A stretch of DNA of 23,535 nt from Acidobacteriaceae bacterium. Lineage in GTDB: Bacteria > Acidobacteriota > Terriglobia > Terriglobales > Acidobacteriaceae. Position numbers and translations under genes: made by a program. The stretch lies in assembly GCA_027364815.1 (NCBI GenBank), contig DAHXOQ010000013.1, positions 1 to 23,535 on the forward strand, written 5' to 3'. Under the pieces are notes generated by a model. That model had not been told where the DNA came from. It saw only the letters and a list, made by a program, of their open reading frames with translations, and made no database searches. Shown here piece after piece: positions 7,757 to 15,702 of the stretch (position 1 is its first letter; each line of letters begins with the position of its first letter).

Positions 7757-8260
7757 TTATTTGACTTCAGGGTGCTCACGCCCTCCAGCAATCACCTCAA
7801 GCGCGTGATCGAGTAGAGGCAGAATTACTTCGAGGCTCTCAGTTGCACCGCGCTCGCTGCCTGGGAGATTGATGATCAGCGTATGCGCTCTGAGTCCGGC
7901 GATTCCACGCGAGAGCCAGGCGAATTTATTTTTCTCAGCACCACGTGCACGCATGGCCTCGGCCAGGCCGGGAACATTGCGGGTGATGATTTGCCGGGTT
8001 GCTTCTGGTGTGACGTCGCGCGGGCCCAAGCCGGTTCCTCCGGTTGTGAGGACGAGTGAAAATTTCTGCTCTGCCAAATCGAGCAACTCGGATGCGATCC
8101 GCGCCTCATCATCGGGAAGTATTCGCCGCAGACACTCCGTGCCGGGCCACTTGATGTGGACCATCGCTTCGAGTGCCGGGCCCGAGCTGTCATCCATCTG
8201 AGCGCGCGAGCAACGGTCGGAAATAGTGAGGATGGCGACTTTGAGTGCAACGGATGTCAT
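7757..8260 (-). CDS. mog: MogA/MoaB-family molybdopterin adenylyltransferase
   Basis: 167 residues from ATG 8260 (MTSVALKVAILTISDRCSRA); a TTG at 8290 would add ten residues without family support. The MoCF-type fold is shown by AILTISDR at the N-terminus, the molybdopterin-binding loop VLTTGGTGLGPRDVTPEAT at about residues 79-97, and LIINLPGSERGATESL near the C-terminus. Family members adenylylate molybdopterin before molybdate insertion in cofactor synthesis, in the cytoplasm. MogA and MoaB cannot be separated safely by eye. It runs convergent to nikR with a 49-base gap and has no other molybdenum cofactor gene beside it. I see no clear ribosome binding site. Confidence 0.87.
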   Translation of the reverse strand: MTSVALKVAILTISDRCSRAQMDDSSGPALEAMVHIKWPGTECLRRILPDDEARIASELLDLAEQKFSLVLTTGGTGLGPRDVTPEATRQIITRNVPGLAEAMRARGAEKNKFAWLSRGIAGLRAHTLIINLPGSERGATESLEVILPLLDHALEVIAGGREHPEVK

Positions 8261-8368
8261 GAAGGAAATTGTAGACGTAAAGTGCGGCAAAGATTGCAGA
8301 ACTCTGAGTGAATGACAGAAATGGGATAAAGGTGAGTTGAATATTAAAGTTGGGGACGGAAAGCGGGG

Positions 8369-8398
8369 TTGACTGCAATAGTCTGGCAGTGCTACAAA
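8369..8398 (+). promoter_or_regulatory. Predicted promoter of the glycosidase operon
   Basis: TTGACT (8369-8374) is a 5/6 match to the -35 consensus; TACAAA (8393-8398) is a 4/6 match to the -10, with an 18-base spacer. The predicted start, near 8405, falls immediately before the palindromic operator at 8407-8422, so a bound repressor would cover the initiation site. Confidence 0.5.
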
Positions 8399-8406
8399 TT
8401 CACAGT

Positions 8407-8422
8407 GCGCAATCGATTGCGC
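8407..8422 (+). promoter_or_regulatory. LacI-family-type operator, perfect 16-bp palindrome
   Basis: GCGCAATCGATTGCGC is its own reverse complement over all 16 bases. The central CpG flanked by AAT/ATT (AATCGATT) is the usual form of LacI-family operators. It sits at about +2 to +18 of the predicted promoter, 57 bases ahead of the GH39-like gene. Almost the same site lies at 20886-20905 before the TonB-dependent receptor. The LacI-family gene at 12824 is the obvious candidate binder. Confidence 0.7.
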
Positions 8423-8479
8423 GTAAGCGACTCCAAAGCTGCGGAGATTCCCGCCAGCAGCCGGAAAACAGGGCTAAGC

Positions 8480-10012
8480 ATGAAATCGATTCGCGCAATT
8501 TTTGCTTTACTTTTTATTTTCGTATCCACTGTGCTCGCTGCCTCACTCCCTGCGACGCTTCACGCACAATCAACATCGCAAACTCTCACAATCGACGCGA
8601 ACGCGCCTGCGCATCCCTTCCCGCATTTCTGGGAGCAGTTTTTTGGCTCCGGCCGCGCGAACCTGGCGCTGAGAGAAGGCTACCGTCAGGATATGCGTGC
8701 TGTGCATGACGCAGTCGGAATGCGCTATGTTCGCTTCCACGCGATTTTCCACGATGAGAATGGCGTTTATGACGAGGACGAAAAGGGCCAGCCTATCTTC
8801 AACTTTTCTTACGTTGACCAGATTTACGACGGCATACTGGCGCAAGGCGTGCGTCCGTTTGTCGAGATCAGCTTCATGCCGAAAAAGCTGGCCGCACGCG
8901 AGGCCATTCATCCCTTCTGGTACAAGCAGAATGTTGCACCGCCGAAGGACTACGCCAAGTGGGATCTGCTGATTCACAAATTTGCGCAACATCTGATTGA
9001 CCGTTATGGGATTGAAGAAGTCGCGAGTTGGTACTTCGAAGTTTGGAATGAACCGAACATTGACTTCTGGGCGGGCGAGCCGAAGCAGTCGACTTACTTC
9101 GAGTTGTACGATCACACGGCGCGCGCACTGAAGGCTGTGAATCCGAGGCTGCGCGTGGGCGGTCCGGCAACAGCGGCGGCGCACTGGGTTCCGGAATTCA
9201 TTGCTCACGTCAGCGCTGAGCACGTGCCCATTGATTTTGTTTCGACGCACGGATATGCCGACGATACGGTTGAAGATATGTTCGGCACGCATGAAGAGAT
9301 TCCGATGCCCGAGCGCATTTGCCGCGCAGTTGGCAAGGTACACGGCGAAATTGCTGCGTCGGCTGAACCGAATCTTCCACTCTTCTGGACGGAGTGGAAT
9401 GTTCCCTCCTACGGCGATTCAAATGCGCGCGATAACTGGTACGTTGGCCCCGCGCTTGCGCATGATATTGACCTCTGCGATGGACTTGTCAGTCAGATGT
9501 CCTACTGGACATTTGATGATGTCTTTGAAGAGAACGGTGTTTATCACGAGCCATTCACTGGAGGGTTCGGTCTGATTACCGCCGACCAGATCAAGAAGCC
9601 GAGCTTCTACGATTTCTCGCTGCTGCACACGCTTGGCGATGAGCGCATTCAGAACCCTGCAAAGAATCTTCTAGTCACGCGACGCAAGGATGGAACTCTG
9701 GTCGTGGCTGCGTGGAACCTTGTCGATATGGACAAACTGGCGCAGGGAAAATCGCAGTCATTGACCCTTATTTTCGCTGGCGTTCCTAAAAATGCGCGCG
9801 CTTCTATCCAGCGTGTCGATGAAAGCCATGGCAATCCACTGCCGCTTTATCGTTCACTCGGCTCGCCCGTTTCACCGACACAAGTGCAGATCGTCGAGCT
9901 CAACAAAGCGTCAGCACTGCGCGCGCCTGAAGAGCGCACTCTTTCGAACGGTCAGTTCACACTTACACTCCCGATCAACGGACTGGCTGTGCTTGAGATA
10001 CAAAGTAAGTAG
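8480..10012 (+). CDS. Exported GH39-like glycoside hydrolase
   Basis: 510 residues from ATG 8480. The N-terminus is a Sec signal peptide (hydrophobic core IFALLFIFVSTVLAAS, likely cut after LHAQ near residue 30), so the enzyme is periplasmic or secreted. The catalytic barrel resembles GH39 (beta-xylosidase / alpha-L-iduronidase clan): acid/base Glu191 in YFEVWNEPNIDFW and nucleophile Glu305 in LFWTEWNVPSYGD. Their spacing of 114 residues is close to that in characterised GH39 xylosidases. HGYADDT at about 257-263 is another barrel motif. A small beta domain follows from about residue 400. It is first in a four-gene unit with two GH144-like proteins and a LacI regulator, so it probably trims glycan fragments released by them. 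The clan and retaining mechanism are well supported; the substrate is not. Confidence 0.85.
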   Translation: MKSIRAIFALLFIFVSTVLAASLPATLHAQSTSQTLTIDANAPAHPFPHFWEQFFGSGRANLALREGYRQDMRAVHDAVGMRYVRFHAIFHDENGVYDEDEKGQPIFNFSYVDQIYDGILAQGVRPFVEISFMPKKLAAREAIHPFWYKQNVAPPKDYAKWDLLIHKFAQHLIDRYGIEEVASWYFEVWNEPNIDFWAGEPKQSTYFELYDHTARALKAVNPRLRVGGPATAAAHWVPEFIAHVSAEHVPIDFVSTHGYADDTVEDMFGTHEEIPMPERICRAVGKVHGEIAASAEPNLPLFWTEWNVPSYGDSNARDNWYVGPALAHDIDLCDGLVSQMSYWTFDDVFEENGVYHEPFTGGFGLITADQIKKPSFYDFSLLHTLGDERIQNPAKNLLVTRRKDGTLVVAAWNLVDMDKLAQGKSQSLTLIFAGVPKNARASIQRVDESHGNPLPLYRSLGSPVSPTQVQIVELNKASALRAPEERTLSNGQFTLTLPINGLAVLEIQSK

Positions 10013-10039
10013 AGAAATATTTTGCAACAGGAGCAGAAC

Positions 10040-11353
10040 ATGCACCCGACACTTCAAAATTCGATCAGCCGCCGTCGTCTTCTTGAGATGGCCGCCGCCG
10101 CCGGCGTAATCGCCCTGGCTCCAGCTTCAGCTTTCAGCGGCTCACTTTTCAGTGGCGCGTCTGCGCTTGCTTCTGAAGATGCGGCTTTTCTTGATGACCT
10201 CATCCGCCAGGGTTCGCTGTTTTTTTGGGAGCAGGCCAGCCCCGTAACGGGCCAGGTGCTTGATCGCGCACACCACGACCTCAATGGCGCACGAGATCCG
10301 CGCCGCATGGCGAGCATCGCGGCTACAGGCTTTGGTCTCTCAGCGCTCTGCATTGCTGACAAGTATGGTTACCTGCCGCATGACAAAATCGTCGAGCGTG
10401 TGCGCACGACGCTGGATTGGCACCTCAACAAATTCCCTGAAGTCCACGGCTTTTACTATCACTTCTCCGACATTGAAACGGGCGAGCGCGTCAAAGGAGT
10501 TGAACTCTCATCAATCGATACCGCGCTTCTGCTCTGCGGGGTTCTCACGGCGCGCGCGTACTTTGACGACCCCAAAATCAAATCACTCGCCACTCAGATT
10601 TACGAGCGCGTAGATTGGCAGTGGATGCTCAACGGCGGCGACACCTTTTCAATGGGGTGGCATCCGGAGAAAGGCTTCCTCAGCTCGCGCTGGAAAAAAT
10701 ACTGCGAGCTGATGATGATCTACCTGCTTGCGATCGGCTCGCCGACGCATCCCGTTCCCGCTTCACTCTGGAACAATTTTGCGCGACCGAAAATCAAGTA
10801 CGCGGGCTTTGAGTACATCAGCGGTGACGACCCGCTGTTCACGCATCAGTACTCGCAGGCGTACTACGATTTCCGCAACAAGCGCGACGCTTACGCGAAT
10901 TATTTTGACAATTCGGTGTCAGCGACCAAGGCGCACAAGGCCTTCTGCCTGTCGTATCCGCAGTGGTACAGCAATGATTACTGGGGGATCTCGGCGTCGG
11001 ATTACGAGGGTGGCTACACGGCGTGGGGCGGTCCACCGAAGCAGGGGCCCATCGATGGCACAGTGGTGCCGAATGCAGCTGCGGGGTCGCTCGCATTTTT
11101 GCCGAATGAATGCCTCTCCGTGCTGCGCTCGATGCGTTCCAAGTATGGCAAGCAGGCATGGACGCGTTATGGATTTGTTGATGCCTTTCATCCTGCGGCC
11201 AACTGGTACGACCCTGATGTACTCGGCATCGACCAGGGCATCTCTGTCGTCATGGCCGAGAATCTGCGTTCGGGCCTGGTCTGGTCCAGCTTTATGCGCA
11301 ATCCGGAGTGCGTGAAAGCGATGGAGTTGGCTGGATTCCATACGCAAGCCTGA
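10040..11353 (+). CDS. Tat-exported GH144/glycoamylase-domain protein, first paralog
   Basis: 437 residues from ATG 10040, with AGGAG six bases upstream. Residues 10-16 SRRRLLE followed by a hydrophobic stretch to about 45 form a twin-arginine signal. The mature part is an all-helical (alpha/alpha)6 barrel of the glycoamylase type (Pfam PF10091), shown by SLFFWEQASPVTGQVLDR, SIAATGFGLSALCIAD, GFYYHFSDIETGER, WGISASDYEGGYTAWGGPP and the end block GIDQGISVVMAENLRSG. Characterised proteins with this domain in GH144 are endo-beta-1,2-glucanases. It stands 27 bases after the GH39-like gene. It is clearly a paralog of the next gene (well over half the residues agree by eye across the barrel). The domain is secure; beta-1,2-glucan as substrate is inferred from family knowledge. 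Confidence 0.85.
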   Translation: MHPTLQNSISRRRLLEMAAAAGVIALAPASAFSGSLFSGASALASEDAAFLDDLIRQGSLFFWEQASPVTGQVLDRAHHDLNGARDPRRMASIAATGFGLSALCIADKYGYLPHDKIVERVRTTLDWHLNKFPEVHGFYYHFSDIETGERVKGVELSSIDTALLLCGVLTARAYFDDPKIKSLATQIYERVDWQWMLNGGDTFSMGWHPEKGFLSSRWKKYCELMMIYLLAIGSPTHPVPASLWNNFARPKIKYAGFEYISGDDPLFTHQYSQAYYDFRNKRDAYANYFDNSVSATKAHKAFCLSYPQWYSNDYWGISASDYEGGYTAWGGPPKQGPIDGTVVPNAAAGSLAFLPNECLSVLRSMRSKYGKQAWTRYGFVDAFHPAANWYDPDVLGIDQGISVVMAENLRSGLVWSSFMRNPECVKAMELAGFHTQA

Positions 11354-11379
11354 TTTTTTTGGAAATGAGTTTTGCAGTA

Positions 11380-12810
11380 ATGAAAAGTAGAATTCTCCAT
11401 CACCGGCTATTCCTAACAAACTCGTACCCGCGCGTGTGTAGTTCTATATCTCGGCGTCAAATGATGCAGATGATGGCAGCAGCCAGTGGAGGACTTCTGG
11501 CAACGTCAATCGGCTGCGGCGGGTCGAGCGGCGGAACACAACCACCGATCACTCCGGCACAACCTAATCTTCCTGTGGGTACATTCAACCCCTCTGCAGC
11601 CGATCTCGCTTTTCTCGATACTCTTGAGCAGCAGGGTTGTCTTTACTTTTGGGAGCAGGCCAGTCCCACAACAGGGCAAGTGCTGGACCACGCGGCCAAT
11701 AATCTCAACGGACAGATGGATACATCGAGCACTGAATCGAGTATTGCAGCGACGGGGTTCGGACTCACTGCGCTTTGCATTGCCGACCAGCGCGGGTATC
11801 TGCCCAACGTCACGCATGCGCAGATTGTGGCTCGGGTTCAGAGTACGCTGAGCTTCCATCTGAATAACATGCCCAATGAAAATGGGTTCTTCTATCACTT
11901 CAACGATGTGAATACAGGGTTGCCACTCTCGGGTGTTGAAGTCTCCTGCATTGACACGGCATGGCTGATCTGCGGTGTGCTGATGGCACGCGCCTACTTC
12001 AACGATGCGCTGATCACGTCGCTTGCAACTCAACTTTATGAGCGCATCAACTGGCCGTGGATGCTCAACGGCGGCAACACTTTTGCGATGGCGTGGTATC
12101 CGGCAACGGATACGAATCCCGGCTTCACTTCATATCGCTACGATACTTACTGCGAACTGATGGCGCTCTATCTGCTGGCGATGGGCTCGCCAACATTTCC
12201 AATTCCTGCGACGTGCTGGGCAGCAATCCAGCGGCCCATTCTCAATTACAAGGGATACAGCTACATCAGCAACAACAACGATCCACTTTTCACGCATCAG
12301 TGGGCGCATGCATGGTTTGATTTCCGCAACAAGGCCGATGCGTATGCGAACTACTTCAACAACTCGATTTATGCGACGCAGGCCCACGAAACATTCTGCA
12401 TCATGGAGTACCCGCAGTGGTATAACGAACAGTACTGGGGAATCACGGCTTCAGATTCCGCAAACGGTTACGAAGCATGGGGCGGTCCGCCCGCACTAGG
12501 GCCCATCGATGGGAGTGTCGTACCATGCGCTCCGGCCGGCTCGCTGGTTTTTCTTCCCAACGAGTGCCTCTCGACACTTGAATCATTGAAATCGAATTAC
12601 GCCGCAAATGCGTGGGGACGTTACGGATTTGTAGACGCCTTTCACCCTGCAGCAAATTGGTACAACAACACCGATGTTCTCGGAATCGACCAGGGAATTT
12701 CTGTATTAATGGCTGAAAATTTACGTTCCAGTTTTGTATGGAACACATTTATGAACAATCCAGAGTGCGCACATGCCATGCAACTGGCTGGATTCACCGC
12801 TCAAAGTTAA
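11380..12810 (+). CDS. GH144/glycoamylase-domain lipoprotein, second paralog
   Basis: 476 residues from ATG 11380; ATG 11365 is also possible, and neither has a strong ribosome binding site. The signal combines a twin-arginine motif (SISRRQMM, residues 22-29) with a lipobox ending in Cys46 (ATSIGC), so it is predicted to be a Tat-exported lipoprotein. A Gly/Ser/Pro/Thr-rich linker to about residue 70 separates the anchor from the barrel. The barrel repeats the blocks of the preceding gene: CLYFWEQASPTTGQVLDH, SIAATGFGLTALCIAD, GFFYHFNDVNTG, YWGITASDSANGYEAWGGPP and GIDQGISVLMAENLRSS. It is 26 bases behind its paralog and surely in the same transcript. One soluble and one membrane-anchored copy suggests work in different places or on different chain lengths. 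Beta-1,2-glucan is the known GH144 substrate; activity here is inferred. Confidence 0.85.
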   Translation: MKSRILHHRLFLTNSYPRVCSSISRRQMMQMMAAASGGLLATSIGCGGSSGGTQPPITPAQPNLPVGTFNPSAADLAFLDTLEQQGCLYFWEQASPTTGQVLDHAANNLNGQMDTSSTESSIAATGFGLTALCIADQRGYLPNVTHAQIVARVQSTLSFHLNNMPNENGFFYHFNDVNTGLPLSGVEVSCIDTAWLICGVLMARAYFNDALITSLATQLYERINWPWMLNGGNTFAMAWYPATDTNPGFTSYRYDTYCELMALYLLAMGSPTFPIPATCWAAIQRPILNYKGYSYISNNNDPLFTHQWAHAWFDFRNKADAYANYFNNSIYATQAHETFCIMEYPQWYNEQYWGITASDSANGYEAWGGPPALGPIDGSVVPCAPAGSLVFLPNECLSTLESLKSNYAANAWGRYGFVDAFHPAANWYNNTDVLGIDQGISVLMAENLRSSFVWNTFMNNPECAHAMQLAGFTAQS

Positions 12811-12823
12811 GACTGAGGCAGGA

Positions 12824-13891
12824 ATGACCAAACGACCTCACAAGCCGATCTCGCTCAAAGAGCTGGCAGCGCTGCTTAAGCTTTCACAATCCACCGTATC
12901 GCGCATAGTGAATGGAAGCGCGACAGAACACCGCATCGCCGAGGAGACGCAGCGACGCGTTCTGGAAGCGGCGGCGCAACATGGATACTCGGCCAACTCG
13001 GTCGCGCGCAGTTTGCGTCAGAAACGAACTTACACAATCGGCGTCATTGTTCCCGAGATCAGCGAAGGTTATTCGACGGCGGTGCTGAGCGGCATTGAAG
13101 ACGAACTGCTCAAGGACGGTTTTTTTTATTTTGTGGTCAGTCACCGGCATCGTGATGATCTGCTGCGCGATTATCCGCGTCTGATGCTCTCGCGCTCGGT
13201 TGAAGGCATCATCGCAGTTGATACGCACATAGAAGAAGAGCTACACATTCCGCAGGTCGCAGTATCAGGCCACCTGCGGCGTCCCGGCGTCATCAACATC
13301 GAACTCGATCACGGACAGGCCGCGCACATGGCGCTTTCTCATCTCAAGAGTCTGGGCCATACGAAGCTCGCATTCATCAAAGGTCAGGCCTTCAGTTCGG
13401 ATACTCATACGCGCTGGCAGGCGATCGAACAGGAGGCCAAGGCGCTCGGGATCGCAATCGACCCTGAGTTAGTGGTGCAGATGATCAATCCCGACCCGAG
13501 CCCCGAACCCGGCACTGAAGTGACGCGCCAACTCCTAGCGACAAAGCATCTGTTCACTGCAATTTTCGCCTTCAACGACGTCTCCGCGATAGGCGCGATT
13601 ATTGCATTGCGCGAAGCTGGTTTGCGCGTGCCGCGTGATGTTTCAGTGGTTGGATTCGATGACGTACTGATTGCGTCCACTACGAATCCCCCGCTCACAA
13701 CGATTCATCAGCCACTGCGCTCAATGGGTCAGGTTGCGGCGACGACGCTGCTCGGCTTGCTGCGCGGCGAGATTCCTCAGCCGCATCCGGAAGTCATCAC
13801 CGTCTATCCGAGGCTTGTGGTCAGAAAGTCCACGAGTCATGCGCCTGGTCACGCGTTGAGTGCGCAAGGAGCGGCGCTATCGAGCGACTAA
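12824..13891 (+). CDS. LacI-family transcriptional regulator
   Basis: 355 residues from ATG 12824, with GAGG five bases upstream and 13 bases after the preceding gene. The N-terminal helix-turn-helix is ISLKELAALLKLSQSTVSRI, with the recognition helix SQSTVSRIVN at 21-30. The hinge helix SVARSLRQKRT (59-69) inserts into the minor groove at a central CpG in known members. The rest is a periplasmic-binding-protein-like effector domain (TIGVIVPEISEGY, HLKSLGHTKLAFIKG, FAFNDVSAIGAI, VSVVGFDDVLIASTTNPPLTTI), which binds a sugar. The positions that set specificity read Gln22-Ser23, unlike LacI (Tyr-Gln) or PurR (Thr-Thr). As last gene of the glycosidase operon it is the best candidate for binding the palindromes at 8407 and 20886. 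A glycan breakdown product is the likely inducer. Confidence 0.93.
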   Translation: MTKRPHKPISLKELAALLKLSQSTVSRIVNGSATEHRIAEETQRRVLEAAAQHGYSANSVARSLRQKRTYTIGVIVPEISEGYSTAVLSGIEDELLKDGFFYFVVSHRHRDDLLRDYPRLMLSRSVEGIIAVDTHIEEELHIPQVAVSGHLRRPGVINIELDHGQAAHMALSHLKSLGHTKLAFIKGQAFSSDTHTRWQAIEQEAKALGIAIDPELVVQMINPDPSPEPGTEVTRQLLATKHLFTAIFAFNDVSAIGAIIALREAGLRVPRDVSVVGFDDVLIASTTNPPLTTIHQPLRSMGQVAATTLLGLLRGEIPQPHPEVITVYPRLVVRKSTSHAPGHALSAQGAALSSD

Positions 13892-13944
13892 GCGAACTTG
13901 ATTCCTTCACTTTGTAAAATTTGTGATGCAGAGATCACTGTGAT

Positions 13945-15702
13945 TTACGCTTTCGGCTCTTCGATTTGAAGAATTCGGTCGGTTGCAAGATCGCGCAGAA
14001 CCTGACGGATACCGCTTGGCCAGCGAATTTCAATTTCTTTGATGGTCTTGTTTTTTGCGAGACCAAAATGCACGCGGGAGTCGCTTGATGAGGCATATCC
14101 AACAGCCGTGGTCACCTCATTCCATTGCATGGAACCATCTGCGGCGGTGAGTTTGATTTGCGCTCCAATGCCCATGCGGTTGCTCTTTGTTCCTACGAGC
14201 TTCAAAAGAATCCAGTGGTTGCCTGTTTCAGAGATGTTATGAAATAGTTCAGCGGGCCCATTGAGAACAGAGACAACCATATCGATGCGTCCATCGTTGT
14301 CCAGGTCACCGAAGGCAACGCCGCGATGCGCCGCTTCTTTTTGAAAATCCGGTCCGGCCATGCGGCTGATATCAGCAAATTTGCCGTTGCCCAGGTTGCG
14401 ATAGATGGTGTTCGGCTCAGGATATCTCTGCGTTGAGTCCACCTCGTTGATGTTATCCATCACATTTGCGCGGGCCACAAAAAGGTCCTTCCAGCCATCG
14501 TTGTCAAAATCAAAAACTCCGTTACCCCAACCGGTCATATTGGTTGTCTTCGACAGGCCGCTGGACATTGTTCTGTCTTCAAACTGAAGATCGCCGGTGT
14601 TGATCTCCAGGGGAACCTCTTCACGCGCAACTGCAGTGAACCAGATGTCAGGCAGACCATCATTATTAATGTCTGTAAAATCCGCACCCATACCGGAGAA
14701 GGCAACACCATCGCTCGAGTATGCAACGCCGGCCATTACGCCGATCTCTTCAAACTTGCGGCCATGAAGATTGCGAAAGAGAAAATTGGGCATGGTGTCA
14801 TTGGTGACAAACGCGCTCAAGAAGCCCGAGCCATCGAGGTCAGCAAATGTCACTCCCATCCCTTTGCCCATGTATTTTGAAATACCCATTTCGTCGGAGA
14901 CATCAGTAAAAGTGCCGTCTCCGTTGTTGCGATAGAGGGTGTTGTGCAATGGTTCATATAAATTGGGATTACAGAATCCGCGAATGCCCTTATTCATAAT
15001 GCAGACAGGGTCTTTGTTGGGCTCCCACTTGCAGTAATTCACCACGAAGAGGTCGAGCAGTCCGTCGTTGTTATAGTCAAACCACCCGGCACCGACCGAC
15101 CACATCTTTTTTCCATCGAGCTTTGCGCCCGAGAGGCCGGCCTTCGCAGTGACGTCGGTAAAGGTGCCGTCGCCATTGTTATGGAAGAGTTGATTTCCGT
15201 TCACATTGGCGAGGAAGAGATCAGCGTGGCCGTCATTGTCGTAATCACCGACGGCTACGCCACTTCCATAACCGGCACCGGCACCACCGGCGTTCTCTGT
15301 GACGTCGGTGAAGGTGCCGTCATGGTTGTTATGAAAGAGGCGGTTCCAATATGCGGGCGAGTCCTTGACCAGAGACGGGATGGAAGCGCCGCCGACAAGA
15401 TAGACGTCGAGCCAGCCGTCGTTGTCATAGTCGAAGAGCGCAACACCGGCAACCATGGTTTGGGGTTGATTTTTGTTCACGGTATTGTCGGTTGCAGTGA
15501 CGTAATGCAAGCCCGATTTCGCGGCGATCTCCTCAAACCGGATCTGGGAGACATCATTTGCGCTCTGCTGGGGCGACGATGATGCAACCTGGCCCAATGC
15601 TGACTGGATCAAAGCGCCGGGCATGGCAATCGCGGGCGAGACCAGCGCCAGTTTGCGTAACAACTCTCTGCGATTCATTTCATTCATTCGATCAGTGGCC
15701 AT
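13945..15702 (-). CDS. CRTAC1-family protein: FG-GAP/VCBS repeats plus ASPIC/UnbV domain
   Basis: 585 residues from ATG 15702, overlapping the end of the TPR gene by 11 bases; ATG 15687 or 15678 are close alternatives. A twin-arginine-like signal, NRRELLRKLALVSPAIAMPG, begins at residue 9. The body has at least seven FG-GAP/VCBS units with calcium-binding loops of the form DxDNDGxxD (LFDYDNDGWLDVYLV, GDYDNDGHADLFLANV, WFDYNNDGLLDLFVV, DINNDGLPDIWF, FDFDNDGWKDLFVA, GDLDNDGRIDMVV), often followed by LFHNNGDGTFTDVT; together they predict a beta-propeller. The C-terminal 90 residues are an ASPIC/UnbV domain (GIGAQIKLTAADG, then IEIRWPSGIRQVL). The family is abundant in Acidobacteria and Bacteroidetes and lies beside TonB-dependent receptors and TPR proteins; its role is not established, but exported glycan or protein binding is plausible. 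The longer frame up to 16017 is only the TPR gene read in another frame. Confidence 0.87.
   Translation of the reverse strand: MATDRMNEMNRRELLRKLALVSPAIAMPGALIQSALGQVASSSPQQSANDVSQIRFEEIAAKSGLHYVTATDNTVNKNQPQTMVAGVALFDYDNDGWLDVYLVGGASIPSLVKDSPAYWNRLFHNNHDGTFTDVTENAGGAGAGYGSGVAVGDYDNDGHADLFLANVNGNQLFHNNGDGTFTDVTAKAGLSGAKLDGKKMWSVGAGWFDYNNDGLLDLFVVNYCKWEPNKDPVCIMNKGIRGFCNPNLYEPLHNTLYRNNGDGTFTDVSDEMGISKYMGKGMGVTFADLDGSGFLSAFVTNDTMPNFLFRNLHGRKFEEIGVMAGVAYSSDGVAFSGMGADFTDINNDGLPDIWFTAVAREEVPLEINTGDLQFEDRTMSSGLSKTTNMTGWGNGVFDFDNDGWKDLFVARANVMDNINEVDSTQRYPEPNTIYRNLGNGKFADISRMAGPDFQKEAAHRGVAFGDLDNDGRIDMVVSVLNGPAELFHNISETGNHWILLKLVGTKSNRMGIGAQIKLTAADGSMQWNEVTTAVGYASSSDSRVHFGLAKNKTIKEIEIRWPSGIRQVLRDLATDRILQIEEPKA

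Noticed and set aside
8369..8479. Longer GH39 reading frame starting near 8369
   Set aside because: The added residues precede a clear signal peptide at ATG 8480 and overlie the predicted promoter and operator.
8481..8495. AATCGATT at the GH39 start codon as a second operator
   Set aside because: Only the 8-base core is symmetric, the flanks do not match, and it lies inside the coding sequence.
13923..13938. GTGAT-N6-ATCAC inverted repeat between the convergent LacI and CRTAC1 genes as terminator or operator
   Set aside because: The stem is only five base pairs and no proper T-run follows on either strand; I cannot support a function.
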